Made by a program: the position numbers and the translations under genes
Notes under the pieces: generated by a model
Databases searched by the model: none
What the model was told of the DNA's origin: nothing
What the model saw: the letters and a program-made list of their open reading frames with translations, nothing else
Source: a virus
IMG/VR virus record: IMGVR_UViG_3300025000_000243
Location: 1 to 38,063 of that record
Length of the DNA: 38,063 nucleotides
Direction: 5' to 3' (one strand)
Shown here: positions 13,354 through 22,475 of the stretch, in pieces
Layout: each line of letters begins with the position of its first letter
How positions within the stretch are numbered: position 1 is the first letter of the stretch

Positions 13354-14467
13354 CCTTCCACTCGGTATTGTTGCTAATAAGGTCGACTGAATCTTCTACT
13401 TGAATGGTAATGTTAGCCGTTCCGTCGATTGTTTCTGTTCCATCTCCATCTACTACACATGTTCCAGAGATACATTTTAAGGTGTAGCGATTAGTATTTG
13501 ATACAGCAGTTGGGAGGGTTAAAGTTGTGTTTGTTATAAAATAAACGTAGTCAACAGAAGCGGTTGCTCCTGCTGTAGTTGGAGTGGCGATTGAGGCAAT
13601 GGTTCTTGTAATTCCAGTTCCACCAAGTTCATCAGCGAAAGCCACTTGACGAGCGCCGCCAGCAGGGTCGTAGGTGGCAGCGAGCATATCACCTCCTCCT
13701 GCTGGGGTAGTGAACTCAACACCTGTTTCATCTACTTTGACTGTGACAGTCTTACCACCTTGCCCTGTGTAAGCGGCTGGGGTGTCGGTGAGGTCTAGGA
13801 AGGTAGAGGCACCACTAGCTGAACCAGCCTCAAACTTATTTGTAGTACTGTTCCAAACAAGTGTTTGACCGTTAGTGATTCCTTCTACATCGACATCGGC
13901 TAGGTATTTAAGTAGTCGAACTCCTCCGACCACAGTACCACCATTAGTGGTGCTCTTTAACTCGGCAATAAGTTCATCAAGGCCACGAATTGCAGACTTA
14001 TCCAGACGGTCGTTACCAATAAGAGACTCAAGGGCGTTTCTGATGTTCTCCCCAGAGATAAGAATACTAAGTTGCCCGAGTTGTTCTCTTTGGTTTGTGA
14101 TTTCAGCAAAAACCCCGCTTAAATCGGTTTCTGGCGGTAATACTGGGATAAGTGCCTCTACTCGTTTTACTTCTCTTAGGAGGGCTGTTTTGACCTCTAC
14201 AACGCTTGTATCACTATTACTCTTTACTTGATTTATTACTGATTGGAGGTTATCTCTAGTTTTAGCAAGTTCTGATTTTAGATTGGTAATATCCGAGTCA
14301 GAGGCTTTCTTAGTCTCTACAATCTTGTCTACAAGAGTACGACCGTTTTGGTTGATAATAGCCATTACCGCATCTATAGCTTTAATTAGCTCCTCTGGGA
14401 GAACAGCACCGCTGTCAAAAGCCTCTAGGAGTTTATTTAGTCGTTCTAGGTTCTTTTGATTAGGCAT
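13346..14467 (-). CDS. tail fiber protein with N-terminal coiled coil
   Basis: 373 residues. Residues 1-120 are helical and heptad-like. In the middle TFLDLTDTPAAYTGQGGKTV is the classic phage-fiber L-x-D-T-P-x-x-Y-x-G motif (about 220-240). The C-terminus is a beta domain (NTNRYTLKCISGTCVVDGDG and onward) as in trimeric fiber tips. Expected at the tail, attached through its N-terminal part. A TGT-TATAAT box lies 11 bases upstream. Confidence 0.8.
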   Translation of the reverse strand: MPNQKNLERLNKLLEAFDSGAVLPEELIKAIDAVMAIINQNGRTLVDKIVETKKASDSDITNLKSELAKTRDNLQSVINQVKSNSDTSVVEVKTALLREVKRVEALIPVLPPETDLSGVFAEITNQREQLGQLSILISGENIRNALESLIGNDRLDKSAIRGLDELIAELKSTTNGGTVVGGVRLLKYLADVDVEGITNGQTLVWNSTTNKFEAGSASGASTFLDLTDTPAAYTGQGGKTVTVKVDETGVEFTTPAGGGDMLAATYDPAGGARQVAFADELGGTGITRTIASIATPTTAGATASVDYVYFITNTTLTLPTAVSNTNRYTLKCISGTCVVDGDGTETIDGTANITIQVEDSVDLISNNTEWKVV

Positions 14468-14478
14468 ATAGTGGTTAT

Positions 14479-14487
14479 ATTATAACA
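14479..14487 (-). promoter_or_regulatory. extended -10 promoter before fiber gene
   Basis: Minus-strand TGT-TATAAT; the -10 box ends 11 bases before the ATG of the fiber gene. No -35. Confidence 0.45.
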
Positions 14488-14540
14488 TTATTCACAGTTG
14501 GTTGTTGACGTTTGAGCGATTAGGTGTAGAGTTTGGGGAT

Positions 14541-14621
14541 ATGGAACTAATATTTTTACTATTTTTATTCTTTATAGTCTTACCTTTACTGATTGCTTTC
14601 GGCTTCATCGACATCAAATAG
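14541..14621 (+). CDS. possible hydrophobic micropeptide on opposite strand
   Basis: A 26-residue frame (MELIFLLFLFFIVLPLLIAF then GFIDIK), almost entirely one membrane helix, on the plus strand in the gap between two minus-strand late genes and overlapping the 3' end of one. A TTGACG lies upstream with no good -10. It resembles small toxic membrane peptides but may be chance. Confidence 0.25.
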   Translation: MELIFLLFLFFIVLPLLIAFGFIDIK

Positions 14622-16064
14622 GATTGATTGTAGAGAACTTCGTAACCACGGCGCATCTTCGAACGCTTTTTTTAGCTCTGTCTTTGGAGTAGATGCAAGC
14701 CAGGCCGCCAGGTTTGTCTTAAATGCTGGGCTACCAGCAGCCTCTGAAAGACCCGCGACAGTTGCGCCCACCAAAAGTGGGGTTGTAATGCCGCCAGTGG
14801 CAGCGGCTGTTATTAGTCCAGCACCGATACCAGTGGTTTTACTTGTAAGGCTAGAGAGTCCTTGGCGTGCTGCAATTTTGTCTCTGTATTCAGTGGCTGT
14901 TTCAGCAGACTTTAAGTTTGCATATTTTTCGGATACGTCACTGAGGCCAGGAACGCCTGCCTCTAGTTTACTGCGTGTGGTTGAGTAAGAGTTCTTGATT
15001 GCCTTGTTTATGATTTCGTCATCAGTCGCATTTCCTGTCCATCGTGCCAAATCACCAATCTCTTTATTAAGCTCCCATAGTTCAGTTGCGGTTAAATCTT
15101 TTAGTTTTCTTTGTGGCAGACCATCATCCCCGATACTAAAAACGTCGTCTTTAACATCTTGTAGTCTGCGAATAATCTCCTTGTTTGTTTTAGGGGCTTT
15201 TTGTGCTGTAGCGATAGCTTCATCTATAGAATTTAGTGCGTCACTAGCATCAAACGTTGCTTTACTTGCTGCGACCCGTTGTGATATTTCCTCACCTGTC
15301 TGTTGTCGTACAGCCTTAATCTTACCAGCAAGCTCATCAAGACTGGAGGCAGTAATACCCGCTTCTGCTACTGCCTGTCCTGGGTTCTTTCCATAACTAA
15401 AATCCTTTAAAAGTGGTTTAATGAGTGAGTTTATTACACGGCCACCCGCATCTTTGCCTGATGGTATGAGTGCCGATTTGGCCGCTCCAGCTGCTTTGCC
15501 TACAATTGGGAACGCTGCTCCTATAATAGCCGCATCAACCGCGTCTTTATCAATCTCCCCAGATTTAGCAATAGTTGTTACTGCGTCAGCTGCTCCCAGT
15601 GAGGCTGCTCTTGCTAAAAAATTAACACCTTTAGTAGCTTTTGTGACAGCTGTGCCGGGGATAGCAAACGAAGCTACGTCTCCTACAAACCCACCAACTT
15701 TTTCGGCGGGTGAGTTTCTTACAAGTACTTCTTTTGCTTTGATATTCTGCTCGCTTCCTGTGTCGAACACTCCAGGCTTGCCCATTCCATAACCTTTAAT
15801 ACCTGTAACTTTTTCAACACCTTTAGAAAGTAACCCTTGCGCTTTTCTTCCTATAGTACCAATACCCAAAGCCAAATCCCCAACACTTTTGGCCGCGCCT
15901 TGTCCAATATCTTTGATAATTCCGTCATCAGTAGTTGATTGGGTCTGTATTCCTTGACCAGCAGCGCGCGTTAAAAACGTGTCGTATTCGGACTCACCAA
16001 GTGTTTCTTTTTTCTTTTGTAGCTGAGCTTTAAGGGCTTCAAATTGTTTATCTGTAAGTGCCAT
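14586..16064 (-). CDS. internal virion (ejection) protein with hydrophobic segments
   Basis: 492 residues. The N-terminus resembles a short helical anchor (LTDKQFEALKAQLQKKKETL). Ala/Gly-rich hydrophobic stretches follow (about 150-200 and 415-450, e.g. GIGAGLITAAATGGITTPLL), with helical regions between. Such Ala-rich amphipathic proteins next to a second large helical protein are typical of podovirus internal proteins that are ejected into the cell envelope. Sequence family not recognised with certainty. Confidence 0.65.
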   Translation of the reverse strand: MALTDKQFEALKAQLQKKKETLGESEYDTFLTRAAGQGIQTQSTTDDGIIKDIGQGAAKSVGDLALGIGTIGRKAQGLLSKGVEKVTGIKGYGMGKPGVFDTGSEQNIKAKEVLVRNSPAEKVGGFVGDVASFAIPGTAVTKATKGVNFLARAASLGAADAVTTIAKSGEIDKDAVDAAIIGAAFPIVGKAAGAAKSALIPSGKDAGGRVINSLIKPLLKDFSYGKNPGQAVAEAGITASSLDELAGKIKAVRQQTGEEISQRVAASKATFDASDALNSIDEAIATAQKAPKTNKEIIRRLQDVKDDVFSIGDDGLPQRKLKDLTATELWELNKEIGDLARWTGNATDDEIINKAIKNSYSTTRSKLEAGVPGLSDVSEKYANLKSAETATEYRDKIAARQGLSSLTSKTTGIGAGLITAAATGGITTPLLVGATVAGLSEAAGSPAFKTNLAAWLASTPKTELKKAFEDAPWLRSSLQSILFDVDEAESNQ

Positions 16065-16065
16065 A

Positions 16066-17682
16066 TTATTGTGGTTTTACTAATCCTAGTTGTATTAGCT
16101 CTTGAAGTTGTGTGTCTGAGGCATTGTTTAATTGAACACCAAACACAACGTCGCTTACTGCTCCTTGAGCACGTATGTCTTGTACAACTAAATCGGCCGC
16201 GTTTTCTGGGAGGCCGAATAGATTGACTGCCTTATCCTTATAACGACTCTCAAGTTCCATTTGTTGGTCAAGAGAGGAATTGTAAATATCAGTTGCCCGG
16301 TCAACAAAATCGGTTCGTGTATTCTCTGTTAATCTTTCTCCACGAAGTGCGTTGTTATATTGAGCGCGGACACGTTCAGGAATACCAGCCGCATTTTGCG
16401 CATTGGCAAATTCCTGTTCACGTACTACTGAGGTAGGGTCAAGCATCTTCATGTATGAGAAGATAAGAGCAAGGTCACCCGCAGCACTTGGGTCTTGGGC
16501 AGAAGCAATAACGGTATTAAGGGAGTCAACTCGTGTTTTAAAGTCCTTTGACTCAGCTTCAAAATCTTTACCAAGCTTGTATGCAGTTTCTTGCTGTTTT
16601 TCGTCAAGAACGACATCTCCATTTGCGACTGCTTTGGCGATAGCTGCTTGTTTATCTTGAATATCTTGAATTTCTAATCGTGTCTTAGCAGCACCAAGTC
16701 TACTATTCTCAATACTTGCATATTTAACTTGCCTATCCAACGCGCCAATATAATTACCACCTAACGCCAAAGCCTCTTCTCGTGTCTTTGCTTTCAACAT
16801 ACTTTCTACTACAGAAGTAGGCGCACCATCTAAACTGGCCTGTATTCCTAAATCATAGATAGCTGTAGCGTTCTCTTTGTCTGCTAGTAGTTTCCGCTCT
16901 CTGTCTGCCGCAAGTGACTCAAACTCTCGCTGTTCAGCTTTATTAAATACTTCTTTGTTTTCTTCGTAGTTGAATTTAAGAATAGCCAAGTCATTGGTTT
17001 GTTTTTCTAGCTTCGCAGACACGGCTCTGTCGGCTATCTCTTTTGCACTGTCATACCTACCTTGCACAGCCATTTGAATGACCGACAAGTCAGCTTGTTT
17101 CGCAAAGGATTCACGTTCTACGTTAGCAATCTCAGCGGCTATACCAGCCTTGGAACCGCCCCCAAGGTTCTTTTCAATTTCTTCACTTCGTCGACGCATG
17201 GACAACTGTTCACGTCGAATCCTGTCATTAATGTCATTAAGTTCCGGAGTGATGTCGTTTACACCGCCTTCTACTGCGTAAGCGTCGTTAGTTAAGCCTG
17301 TCAGCCCTTGTGCTTGGGTGAGTTGATTTATATAAGAATCAAGGGCGTTTGTTTTTGGTGCTTCGGCTGCTTGTCTTTGGGTTTTTAAGTTTTCAGTAAA
17401 AGCATCTGTTTGGTCAGTAAACTCAGCCATCATCCCTGATGTTTGTGTTGCTGGTGTCGCAGGAGCCACTACCATCGAAGTGGATGGAGCGAGAGATGAT
17501 GAAGTGATAGCTGGTGCTGTAGTTGAAGGTGTGGCTAGACTGCTACCCATTCCTGTAGAACCAGTTTGTACAGTTCCTGAACTTTCCCGCTCTGACTTTC
17601 TGTTTATACCACCACGGGCGTTAAGCGTTGACTGGTTTTGTACTGATGAGCTTAATACTCTTTTTCCATCTATTACTGGCAT
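16066..17682 (-). CDS. internal virion (ejection) protein
   Basis: 538 residues. A Ser/Thr/Pro-rich N-terminus (about 35-90) is followed by a long helical body. The segment SAAGDLALIFSYMKMLDPTS, then VVREQEFANAQNAAGIPERV and R-T-D-F-V-D-R-A, is strongly characteristic of phage internal core or ejection proteins. With the next gene it probably forms a conduit for DNA across the envelope. A TGT-TATAAT box lies 10 bases before the ATG. Confidence 0.8.
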   Translation of the reverse strand: MPVIDGKRVLSSSVQNQSTLNARGGINRKSERESSGTVQTGSTGMGSSLATPSTTAPAITSSSLAPSTSMVVAPATPATQTSGMMAEFTDQTDAFTENLKTQRQAAEAPKTNALDSYINQLTQAQGLTGLTNDAYAVEGGVNDITPELNDINDRIRREQLSMRRRSEEIEKNLGGGSKAGIAAEIANVERESFAKQADLSVIQMAVQGRYDSAKEIADRAVSAKLEKQTNDLAILKFNYEENKEVFNKAEQREFESLAADRERKLLADKENATAIYDLGIQASLDGAPTSVVESMLKAKTREEALALGGNYIGALDRQVKYASIENSRLGAAKTRLEIQDIQDKQAAIAKAVANGDVVLDEKQQETAYKLGKDFEAESKDFKTRVDSLNTVIASAQDPSAAGDLALIFSYMKMLDPTSVVREQEFANAQNAAGIPERVRAQYNNALRGERLTENTRTDFVDRATDIYNSSLDQQMELESRYKDKAVNLFGLPENAADLVVQDIRAQGAVSDVVFGVQLNNASDTQLQELIQLGLVKPQ

Positions 17683-17692
17683 ATATATCTAT

Positions 17693-17701
17693 ATTATAAC
17701 A
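17693..17701 (-). promoter_or_regulatory. extended -10 promoter before ejection-protein genes
   Basis: Minus-strand TGT-TATAAT, ending 10 bases before the ATG at 17682. No -35. Confidence 0.45.
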
Positions 17702-17704
17702 CGT

Positions 17705-19657
17705 TTAACCGCCTACTTTATTTACCTGATTCATTAAATCCAACATATCAATTTCAATTTCAAAACCTCTAAGTTCAAACTTTAGAATTACTAGTGATGA
17801 GTTTAATCCTAAGAGGGATTGCTCAAAATAACTATTAGACATTTTGGTATTGTCGATAGTTCCAATTTTCTTAAAGGTATCAACTGAAAAGCGCACAGGC
17901 TTGTTGGCTGTCCCAATATTCTCATCTACTACAACTGTGTAAGTTGAACCTACTAAATCAGCAGAAACAACATGGACTGTATAGCCGCGGCCATAACCAT
18001 CTAAGACAGTTACTTCATCACCAAGTTCAATATCTGTCCACTGTTGAGCAGAAAAGCCATCAGTTGAGTTAATAGTATTGGCGTTTAACCAGGCACCTGT
18101 AAAGACACCAGTATTCTTAAAAGCGGCATTGGTTTTGGCTTTAATCACAATCTGCTCATTATCAAGCAATAATCCACTCAAGAAACAGAATACCTTTTGC
18201 CAGTTCTGTTTGATGTTATCTGAGTAAATTCTTTGGGTAGTAAAACGACCGATATTCCAAGCATCTGTAAAGGAACTAATAGAATAAAATTCGTCACCGT
18301 CTAAGTTTTGTAGGCGATTACCCCAAATTACTGGTGTCTCCCAGCCTGTAAAGAAAGGCTCTTCTGGGTTGATGGCAGTGATACCCCCTGCGAAAGAGTT
18401 TTGGTATTGCCCATACTCAGTATTAGGTACGTAAGATATATCAGAACTAGTTACCGCTCCACCGATAGTCATATAGTTTCCAGCTTTTAAGGCCTTACGA
18501 GACAAAGCTAATTTTACTTGAGTTGGACTAATTACCTTTACATAATAGCGCGTAGCTGTTACCAAGCCAGTCAAGGAACCTAGGGTGCGAATGATAAGCA
18601 AGTCACCATCTTTCAGGTAGTGGGTTGAAAGAGTTAAGGTATTATCTGAAAGAGCGGAGGGTGTCTCTACTACTGAGCGGTCAGTGCTGCCATAAGAGCG
18701 ATGATATAGTCCACACTCTGGGTCAAATACCCAAAGGCCGTGTTTCATCTCTGGCATGTAACCAGAGTCAACAGTCCCGTCAATATGTATGTAAATTTTA
18801 TTATCAATAGCCACCATGCCACGATGAAGAACCTTAGACGGGTAACTTAGATACACAGTGTTATCCCAAACAGCATTAGGGTTGTTATAAACTGGGAATA
18901 CTGCCAACTCGCTGGTTTGATTGCCTGATACTGTAAGTAATCTACCCATATTAGTGACCAAGGCTACTGTTGACATGTATGGGATAATTGAATACACCTG
19001 AGACGCACCAACTGGTACCTCGTAATTGTAAGCGGCACCATTACCGTCCCAAAGAAAGATTTTAGCCTCACCGCCGCTCGTGTTTTTAGTCCCCACATAA
19101 AGATAGCCGTTTCTAACCGCCATAGTTGTGACTTGATACTGCTGCGGTAGTGTTAGCGCTGTTCCAGCTACGTGTGAACTACTTAAAATAACTACTGAGT
19201 TTCCGTTACCGATACAAAGCTTGTAAGTGTCCTTGCTGTCAAACAAAGCCATCGGGTGAGGCACACTAGCGGTCAAGGCATAGACACTCTGGGTTAATGA
19301 GCCATCATAATAGTCAAGATTGTCATTGGTGGTGATGTAAGCGCGGTTATAAGCCACCATAATATCGCTATTCATACCTACATCAGCACTTAGGGTTATC
19401 TCAGTTGTTGTAGAGCCACCTAAGTCAAACTTAAAAGCACTTGTTGTAGTGAGTGCAATGTATTGGCTATCGTAAAAAACAATTCCTAGAGTTCCTTTTA
19501 GGTTGGCATAATCATCAGAAGTTAATCGAGTAAAAGCCTTTCGAGACAGTTTAATTTTACCCTTAGTATCCAAAGTAACATTTTCAGTTTCATGTAAAAC
19601 ACCCAGAATGTCTCCTTTGTTAGTCTGAGTCCAATTATTTTGACTAGGTATTTTCAT
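17705..19657 (-). CDS. beta-propeller-like tail (nozzle) protein
   Basis: 650 residues, beta-rich throughout, with repeated blade-like units (LYVGTKNTSGGEAKIFLWDG, IYIHIDGTV, GLWVFDPECGLYHRS) across residues about 55-320. A beta insert (TATRYYVKVISPTQVKLALS, a common phage structural motif) follows, then a C-terminal domain. Size, position between connector genes and ejection proteins, and propeller pattern match the tail nozzle/stabilisation protein of short-tailed phages (P22 gp10-type). Assignment is by architecture. Confidence 0.65.
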   Translation of the reverse strand: MKIPSQNNWTQTNKGDILGVLHETENVTLDTKGKIKLSRKAFTRLTSDDYANLKGTLGIVFYDSQYIALTTTSAFKFDLGGSTTTEITLSADVGMNSDIMVAYNRAYITTNDNLDYYDGSLTQSVYALTASVPHPMALFDSKDTYKLCIGNGNSVVILSSSHVAGTALTLPQQYQVTTMAVRNGYLYVGTKNTSGGEAKIFLWDGNGAAYNYEVPVGASQVYSIIPYMSTVALVTNMGRLLTVSGNQTSELAVFPVYNNPNAVWDNTVYLSYPSKVLHRGMVAIDNKIYIHIDGTVDSGYMPEMKHGLWVFDPECGLYHRSYGSTDRSVVETPSALSDNTLTLSTHYLKDGDLLIIRTLGSLTGLVTATRYYVKVISPTQVKLALSRKALKAGNYMTIGGAVTSSDISYVPNTEYGQYQNSFAGGITAINPEEPFFTGWETPVIWGNRLQNLDGDEFYSISSFTDAWNIGRFTTQRIYSDNIKQNWQKVFCFLSGLLLDNEQIVIKAKTNAAFKNTGVFTGAWLNANTINSTDGFSAQQWTDIELGDEVTVLDGYGRGYTVHVVSADLVGSTYTVVVDENIGTANKPVRFSVDTFKKIGTIDNTKMSNSYFEQSLLGLNSSLVILKFELRGFEIEIDMLDLMNQVNKVGG

Positions 19658-19659
19658 GT

Positions 19660-19923
19660 TTAGTTTATATACGGTACGTTATAGCCTCCAATACTAATAA
19701 AACCATCGGGTGCTGCCATAACATCATAAGTTCCTGCACCTGCTTCGTTTACGGCTTGAGTAGCACTAGCAGCTGTCTTACTGGAACTACCTGAGAGTAT
19801 GCCAGTGATAGCTCTTTTTACATCAGGGGGAATTTGGCCAGCATTAGTAAATTCTCTTAGCTGTTCTTGAAGGATTGCCACTTGCTGCTTTAATTCATTA
19901 ATTTGTCTTTGCTCTGGTGACAT
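19660..19923 (-). CDS. small structural protein with coiled coil
   Basis: 87 residues. Residues 5-28 are a clear heptad coiled coil (INELKQQVAILQEQL), then an Ala/Ser linker and a C-terminal GFISIGGYNVPYIN. Between two tail genes; probably an oligomeric virion or tail-assembly component. Confidence 0.6.
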   Translation of the reverse strand: MSPEQRQINELKQQVAILQEQLREFTNAGQIPPDVKRAITGILSGSSSKTAASATQAVNEAGAGTYDVMAAPDGFISIGGYNVPYIN

Positions 19924-19924
19924 A

Positions 19925-20830
19925 CTATTTATCTTGATTAGTCCAAGTTGGGGTGGCTGGCTTGTCTGTGTTTGTCCACACTGGCATTATTGTTCCTTTA
20001 CCTGATTGGTCAAAGAAGCTTGGTGAGACTGAGAGGAGAGCATTAGTCCCCGTACCTCCTACTTCTACTCCGGCGTCCTCAAATATGGCTGGTGAGACTG
20101 AGAGTAGTGCGTTAGTCCCTGTGGCGTTAATTGGTGCGACAAAGACAGCTAAGAAGTAAGCGTCTGAGTCAATTCCGCCAGAGATAGAAGATGAAGCGTT
20201 AGCGGCATAGGCTGTGATAGTTGAAGTGTCAGTTGAAACTGCATAAGCTACAAAGAAGTTGTACACTCGTATCCCCGAGTCAGTATCGTATGCCAAACTG
20301 TCGGCAACAGTTGTCCAGGTTGGGTTTGAATCACTTGAAGTAATAGAAAAACCAGAATAAGTTGCGTTGTTATCTTCTGATATGTGATTACCTGCGAAAA
20401 TTAACAACTGTTGTCCTGGTCGAGTAATAGACAAACCAGAGCCGCCAATAGAATAAGAGGCTGAGTCAATTACAGTAGAACCTGCACTAGAAGCAAACAG
20501 GGGATTACCAGAAACCCAACCAGAAACTCGAAGCATAGCAGCGGCTCCCTGTGAGACCGAACCAGCTAGTCCCACTGTATAGTTTGAAGCACTAACATCG
20601 CTTGCGTCTGCAATACGATACAGCATAGTGACGTTTGTATCTACGTTACCATCTGCTGAACTAGTTAGAAGCTCAGTAAAGCCAGAACAAGTAGGTTTGC
20701 CTGATAGACCGCTACCGTTAGCAATCAAAATCAACAAATCACCAACCGCTACACTAGCTGGTTTGGTGATAGTTAGGTTATCGGCGTTATTAGCTGATAC
20801 GGTTGATGTTGATTCTACTACTAGTGCCAT
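19925..20830 (-). CDS. virion protein, jelly-roll-like
   Basis: 301 residues. The start (KPASVAVGDLLILIANGSGL, then GFTELL) and the LAVFVAPIN segment (about 225-235) are typical of phage virion proteins with a jelly-roll fold. The C-terminus has two copies of TGTNALLSVSP (tandem repeats of about 23 residues) and then two short T-W-T-N units. Likely tail- or head-associated. Confidence 0.65.
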   Translation of the reverse strand: MALVVESTSTVSANNADNLTITKPASVAVGDLLILIANGSGLSGKPTCSGFTELLTSSADGNVDTNVTMLYRIADASDVSASNYTVGLAGSVSQGAAAMLRVSGWVSGNPLFASSAGSTVIDSASYSIGGSGLSITRPGQQLLIFAGNHISEDNNATYSGFSITSSDSNPTWTTVADSLAYDTDSGIRVYNFFVAYAVSTDTSTITAYAANASSSISGGIDSDAYFLAVFVAPINATGTNALLSVSPAIFEDAGVEVGGTGTNALLSVSPSFFDQSGKGTIMPVWTNTDKPATPTWTNQDK

Positions 20831-20833
20831 AAC

Positions 20834-21250
20834 CTATACCGCTTTCAAAGCGTAATGTCCTTCTGCGTTAACTGTAATACTTAGTGTTCCTGCAACTGGA
20901 CTTAAAGTACCTTCCACGATGTCTATAGTCGCTAATACAGGGCTTGTAGCAGCTACTCCAGTGTCTACCCACAAACAGTATTTATTGGTCGTGGCGGTGA
21001 TTGTAGAGAGTGAAGGGTTAGCAGTGTCTAGCTCTACACGGTTGTTGGCTGCGTCGATAGTAGTTGTGACTGAGCCGAGAGTGACGGCAGTAGTACCACT
21101 AGCTACCTCCGCTGAGATGTCAGAAAAGTATTGGTCAGTTTCTGAGTTAGGGGTAAAAGTAGTTGCCATAAAAGACAACTTTGGTGTACCGAGCGCCAAG
21201 ATAGCGTCTAGTTGGATTTCTAGTGCTTTTAAGTGAAGTGTTGATGCCAT
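20834..21250 (-). CDS. hypothetical structural protein
   Basis: 138 residues, beta-rich with Thr/Ala-rich strands (GTTAVTLGSVTTTIDAANNR), one base from the neighbouring connector-like gene. Similar small proteins at this position in other phages are virion or decoration proteins. Not assigned. Confidence 0.6.
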   Translation of the reverse strand: MASTLHLKALEIQLDAILALGTPKLSFMATTFTPNSETDQYFSDISAEVASGTTAVTLGSVTTTIDAANNRVELDTANPSLSTITATTNKYCLWVDTGVAATSPVLATIDIVEGTLSPVAGTLSITVNAEGHYALKAV

Positions 21251-21251
21251 G

Positions 21252-21974
21252 TTATTCTGAATCTATTGTTACTGCTGTTAAAATGTTTTGTTCGTCCTTC
21301 GCTCGCCGTGAAAATGCCTTTTTTATATCTGTTTCTAGTTTTAATACTTCCGCCTCAAGTCTGTTGTATGAGTTGAGGGTGTTCCGCCTAGCGTAATCAA
21401 GTGCGGGGCGTAGGTAAAACCATTTATGGTGTAGTCCGGGTACTCCAGGCTTCTTAGTTGTGTCAGCAGTAGTAAAGAAAGTAGCTTCACGATTGATAGA
21501 TACTTTAAGCCCGTCGGTTACTGATGCACTTGGTACAGGGTCTAAGATGATGACGTTTGCTGTCTTGTCATAACGATATGGTACTCCTTGAATAGTAGAG
21601 CCGGCAGTTATGCCATTCTCTACTCCAGTTGTATCTGCATCAATCGGCTCTAGTCCTAAATAGTCTCTCCCTGTTTCTTTTGCATAGACTTTATAAATGT
21701 CTAGGACCAGATTACCTTCTTCATCTACCACAAACGGATACTCTCTTTGTCCAGCGACAATGTCTGTAACTATCTCTGGGAAATCAGTGTGGTTACTATC
21801 GTCAAACTTCCAAGTACCTGATGTATTGAAGGCTAGAGTTAGATAATCACTAAAGGCGATGTTCTCTTCATCGACAAAGTCCTCTAGGCGCGTTGAGTTG
21901 TCTGCAATGTCGCCACGATTAGCACCAATTTCTTTTTCGTATTGTCTAATTATTTGTGTTTGTGTAAGTGACAT
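21252..21974 (-). CDS. probable head-tail connector/adaptor
   Basis: 240 residues. An N-terminal helix (LTQTQIIRQYEKEIG) is followed by beta strands (VAGQREYPFVVDEEGNLVLD, then YRYDKTANVIILDPVP) and a C-terminal helical pair with PGLHHKWFYLRPALDYARRN. A small N-terminal helix, central beta part and conserved P-G-x-x-x-x-x-x-x-L-x-x-A-x-x-x-A helix are the features of phage adaptor proteins that bind the portal. Located after capsid genes as expected. Confidence 0.6.
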   Translation of the reverse strand: MSLTQTQIIRQYEKEIGANRGDIADNSTRLEDFVDEENIAFSDYLTLAFNTSGTWKFDDSNHTDFPEIVTDIVAGQREYPFVVDEEGNLVLDIYKVYAKETGRDYLGLEPIDADTTGVENGITAGSTIQGVPYRYDKTANVIILDPVPSASVTDGLKVSINREATFFTTADTTKKPGVPGLHHKWFYLRPALDYARRNTLNSYNRLEAEVLKLETDIKKAFSRRAKDEQNILTAVTIDSE

Positions 21975-21993
21975 ATTGTTTAAGGGCTATATC

Positions 21994-22017
21994 CAAACCC
22001 CCACGAATGAGGGTTTG
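21994..22017 (-). terminator. intercistronic hairpin downstream of capsid genes
   Basis: On the minus strand CAAACCC / GGGTTTG with a 10-base loop, in the 52-base gap after the 136-residue gene; no U-run follows. It could reduce read-through or protect the upstream capsid mRNA from 3' decay. Confidence 0.4.
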
Positions 22018-22026
22018 AGATAGAAC

Positions 22027-22437
22027 TTAATCCGGAACGATTGCGGTTGCAACGGCACCGATAGCTGTATACCCGTTTCCCATCCACCCGATTGTGTTAT
22101 CAATCTTAGTGAAGTAGTGAATTTGGGTAGCGGCTAGGATGTACTCCTTAGTCCCATCACAGTTTTCACTGTTGATTTCCTCAGTACTAGATGCAGGTGT
22201 GCGAACTTCGCAACCAACGGCTCCAGCGGTAATAGCAATTCTATGACCGTTTTGAACCTTAGCTAGATTAGGGAGAACTACGAAGTCGTTTGCTCCGTTG
22301 ACGTTTGCACCAAGACGAACGGCTGTTACGCCTGGTGGGATTACATTCAATACACTTTCTGAGTCATCTGGTGTCAAAGTGACAGAGTTGACTTGGAGTG
22401 TATCAAAGGTTGGTCGCTTTCCTTGTGATAGTGCCAT
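22027..22437 (-). CDS. probable capsid decoration/head protein
   Basis: 136 residues, beta-rich (PGVTAVRLGANVNGANDFVV, then GHRIAITAGAVGCEVRTPAS) with a predicted compact sandwich and little helix. Immediately downstream of the major capsid gene and separated from tail genes by a hairpin, consistent with a head-binding protein made in large amounts. Confidence 0.55.
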   Translation of the reverse strand: MALSQGKRPTFDTLQVNSVTLTPDDSESVLNVIPPGVTAVRLGANVNGANDFVVLPNLAKVQNGHRIAITAGAVGCEVRTPASSTEEINSENCDGTKEYILAATQIHYFTKIDNTIGWMGNGYTAIGAVATAIVPD

Positions 22438-22475
22438 GATGTTATAGATTAGTTAATAATTAACTCCTGATAACA

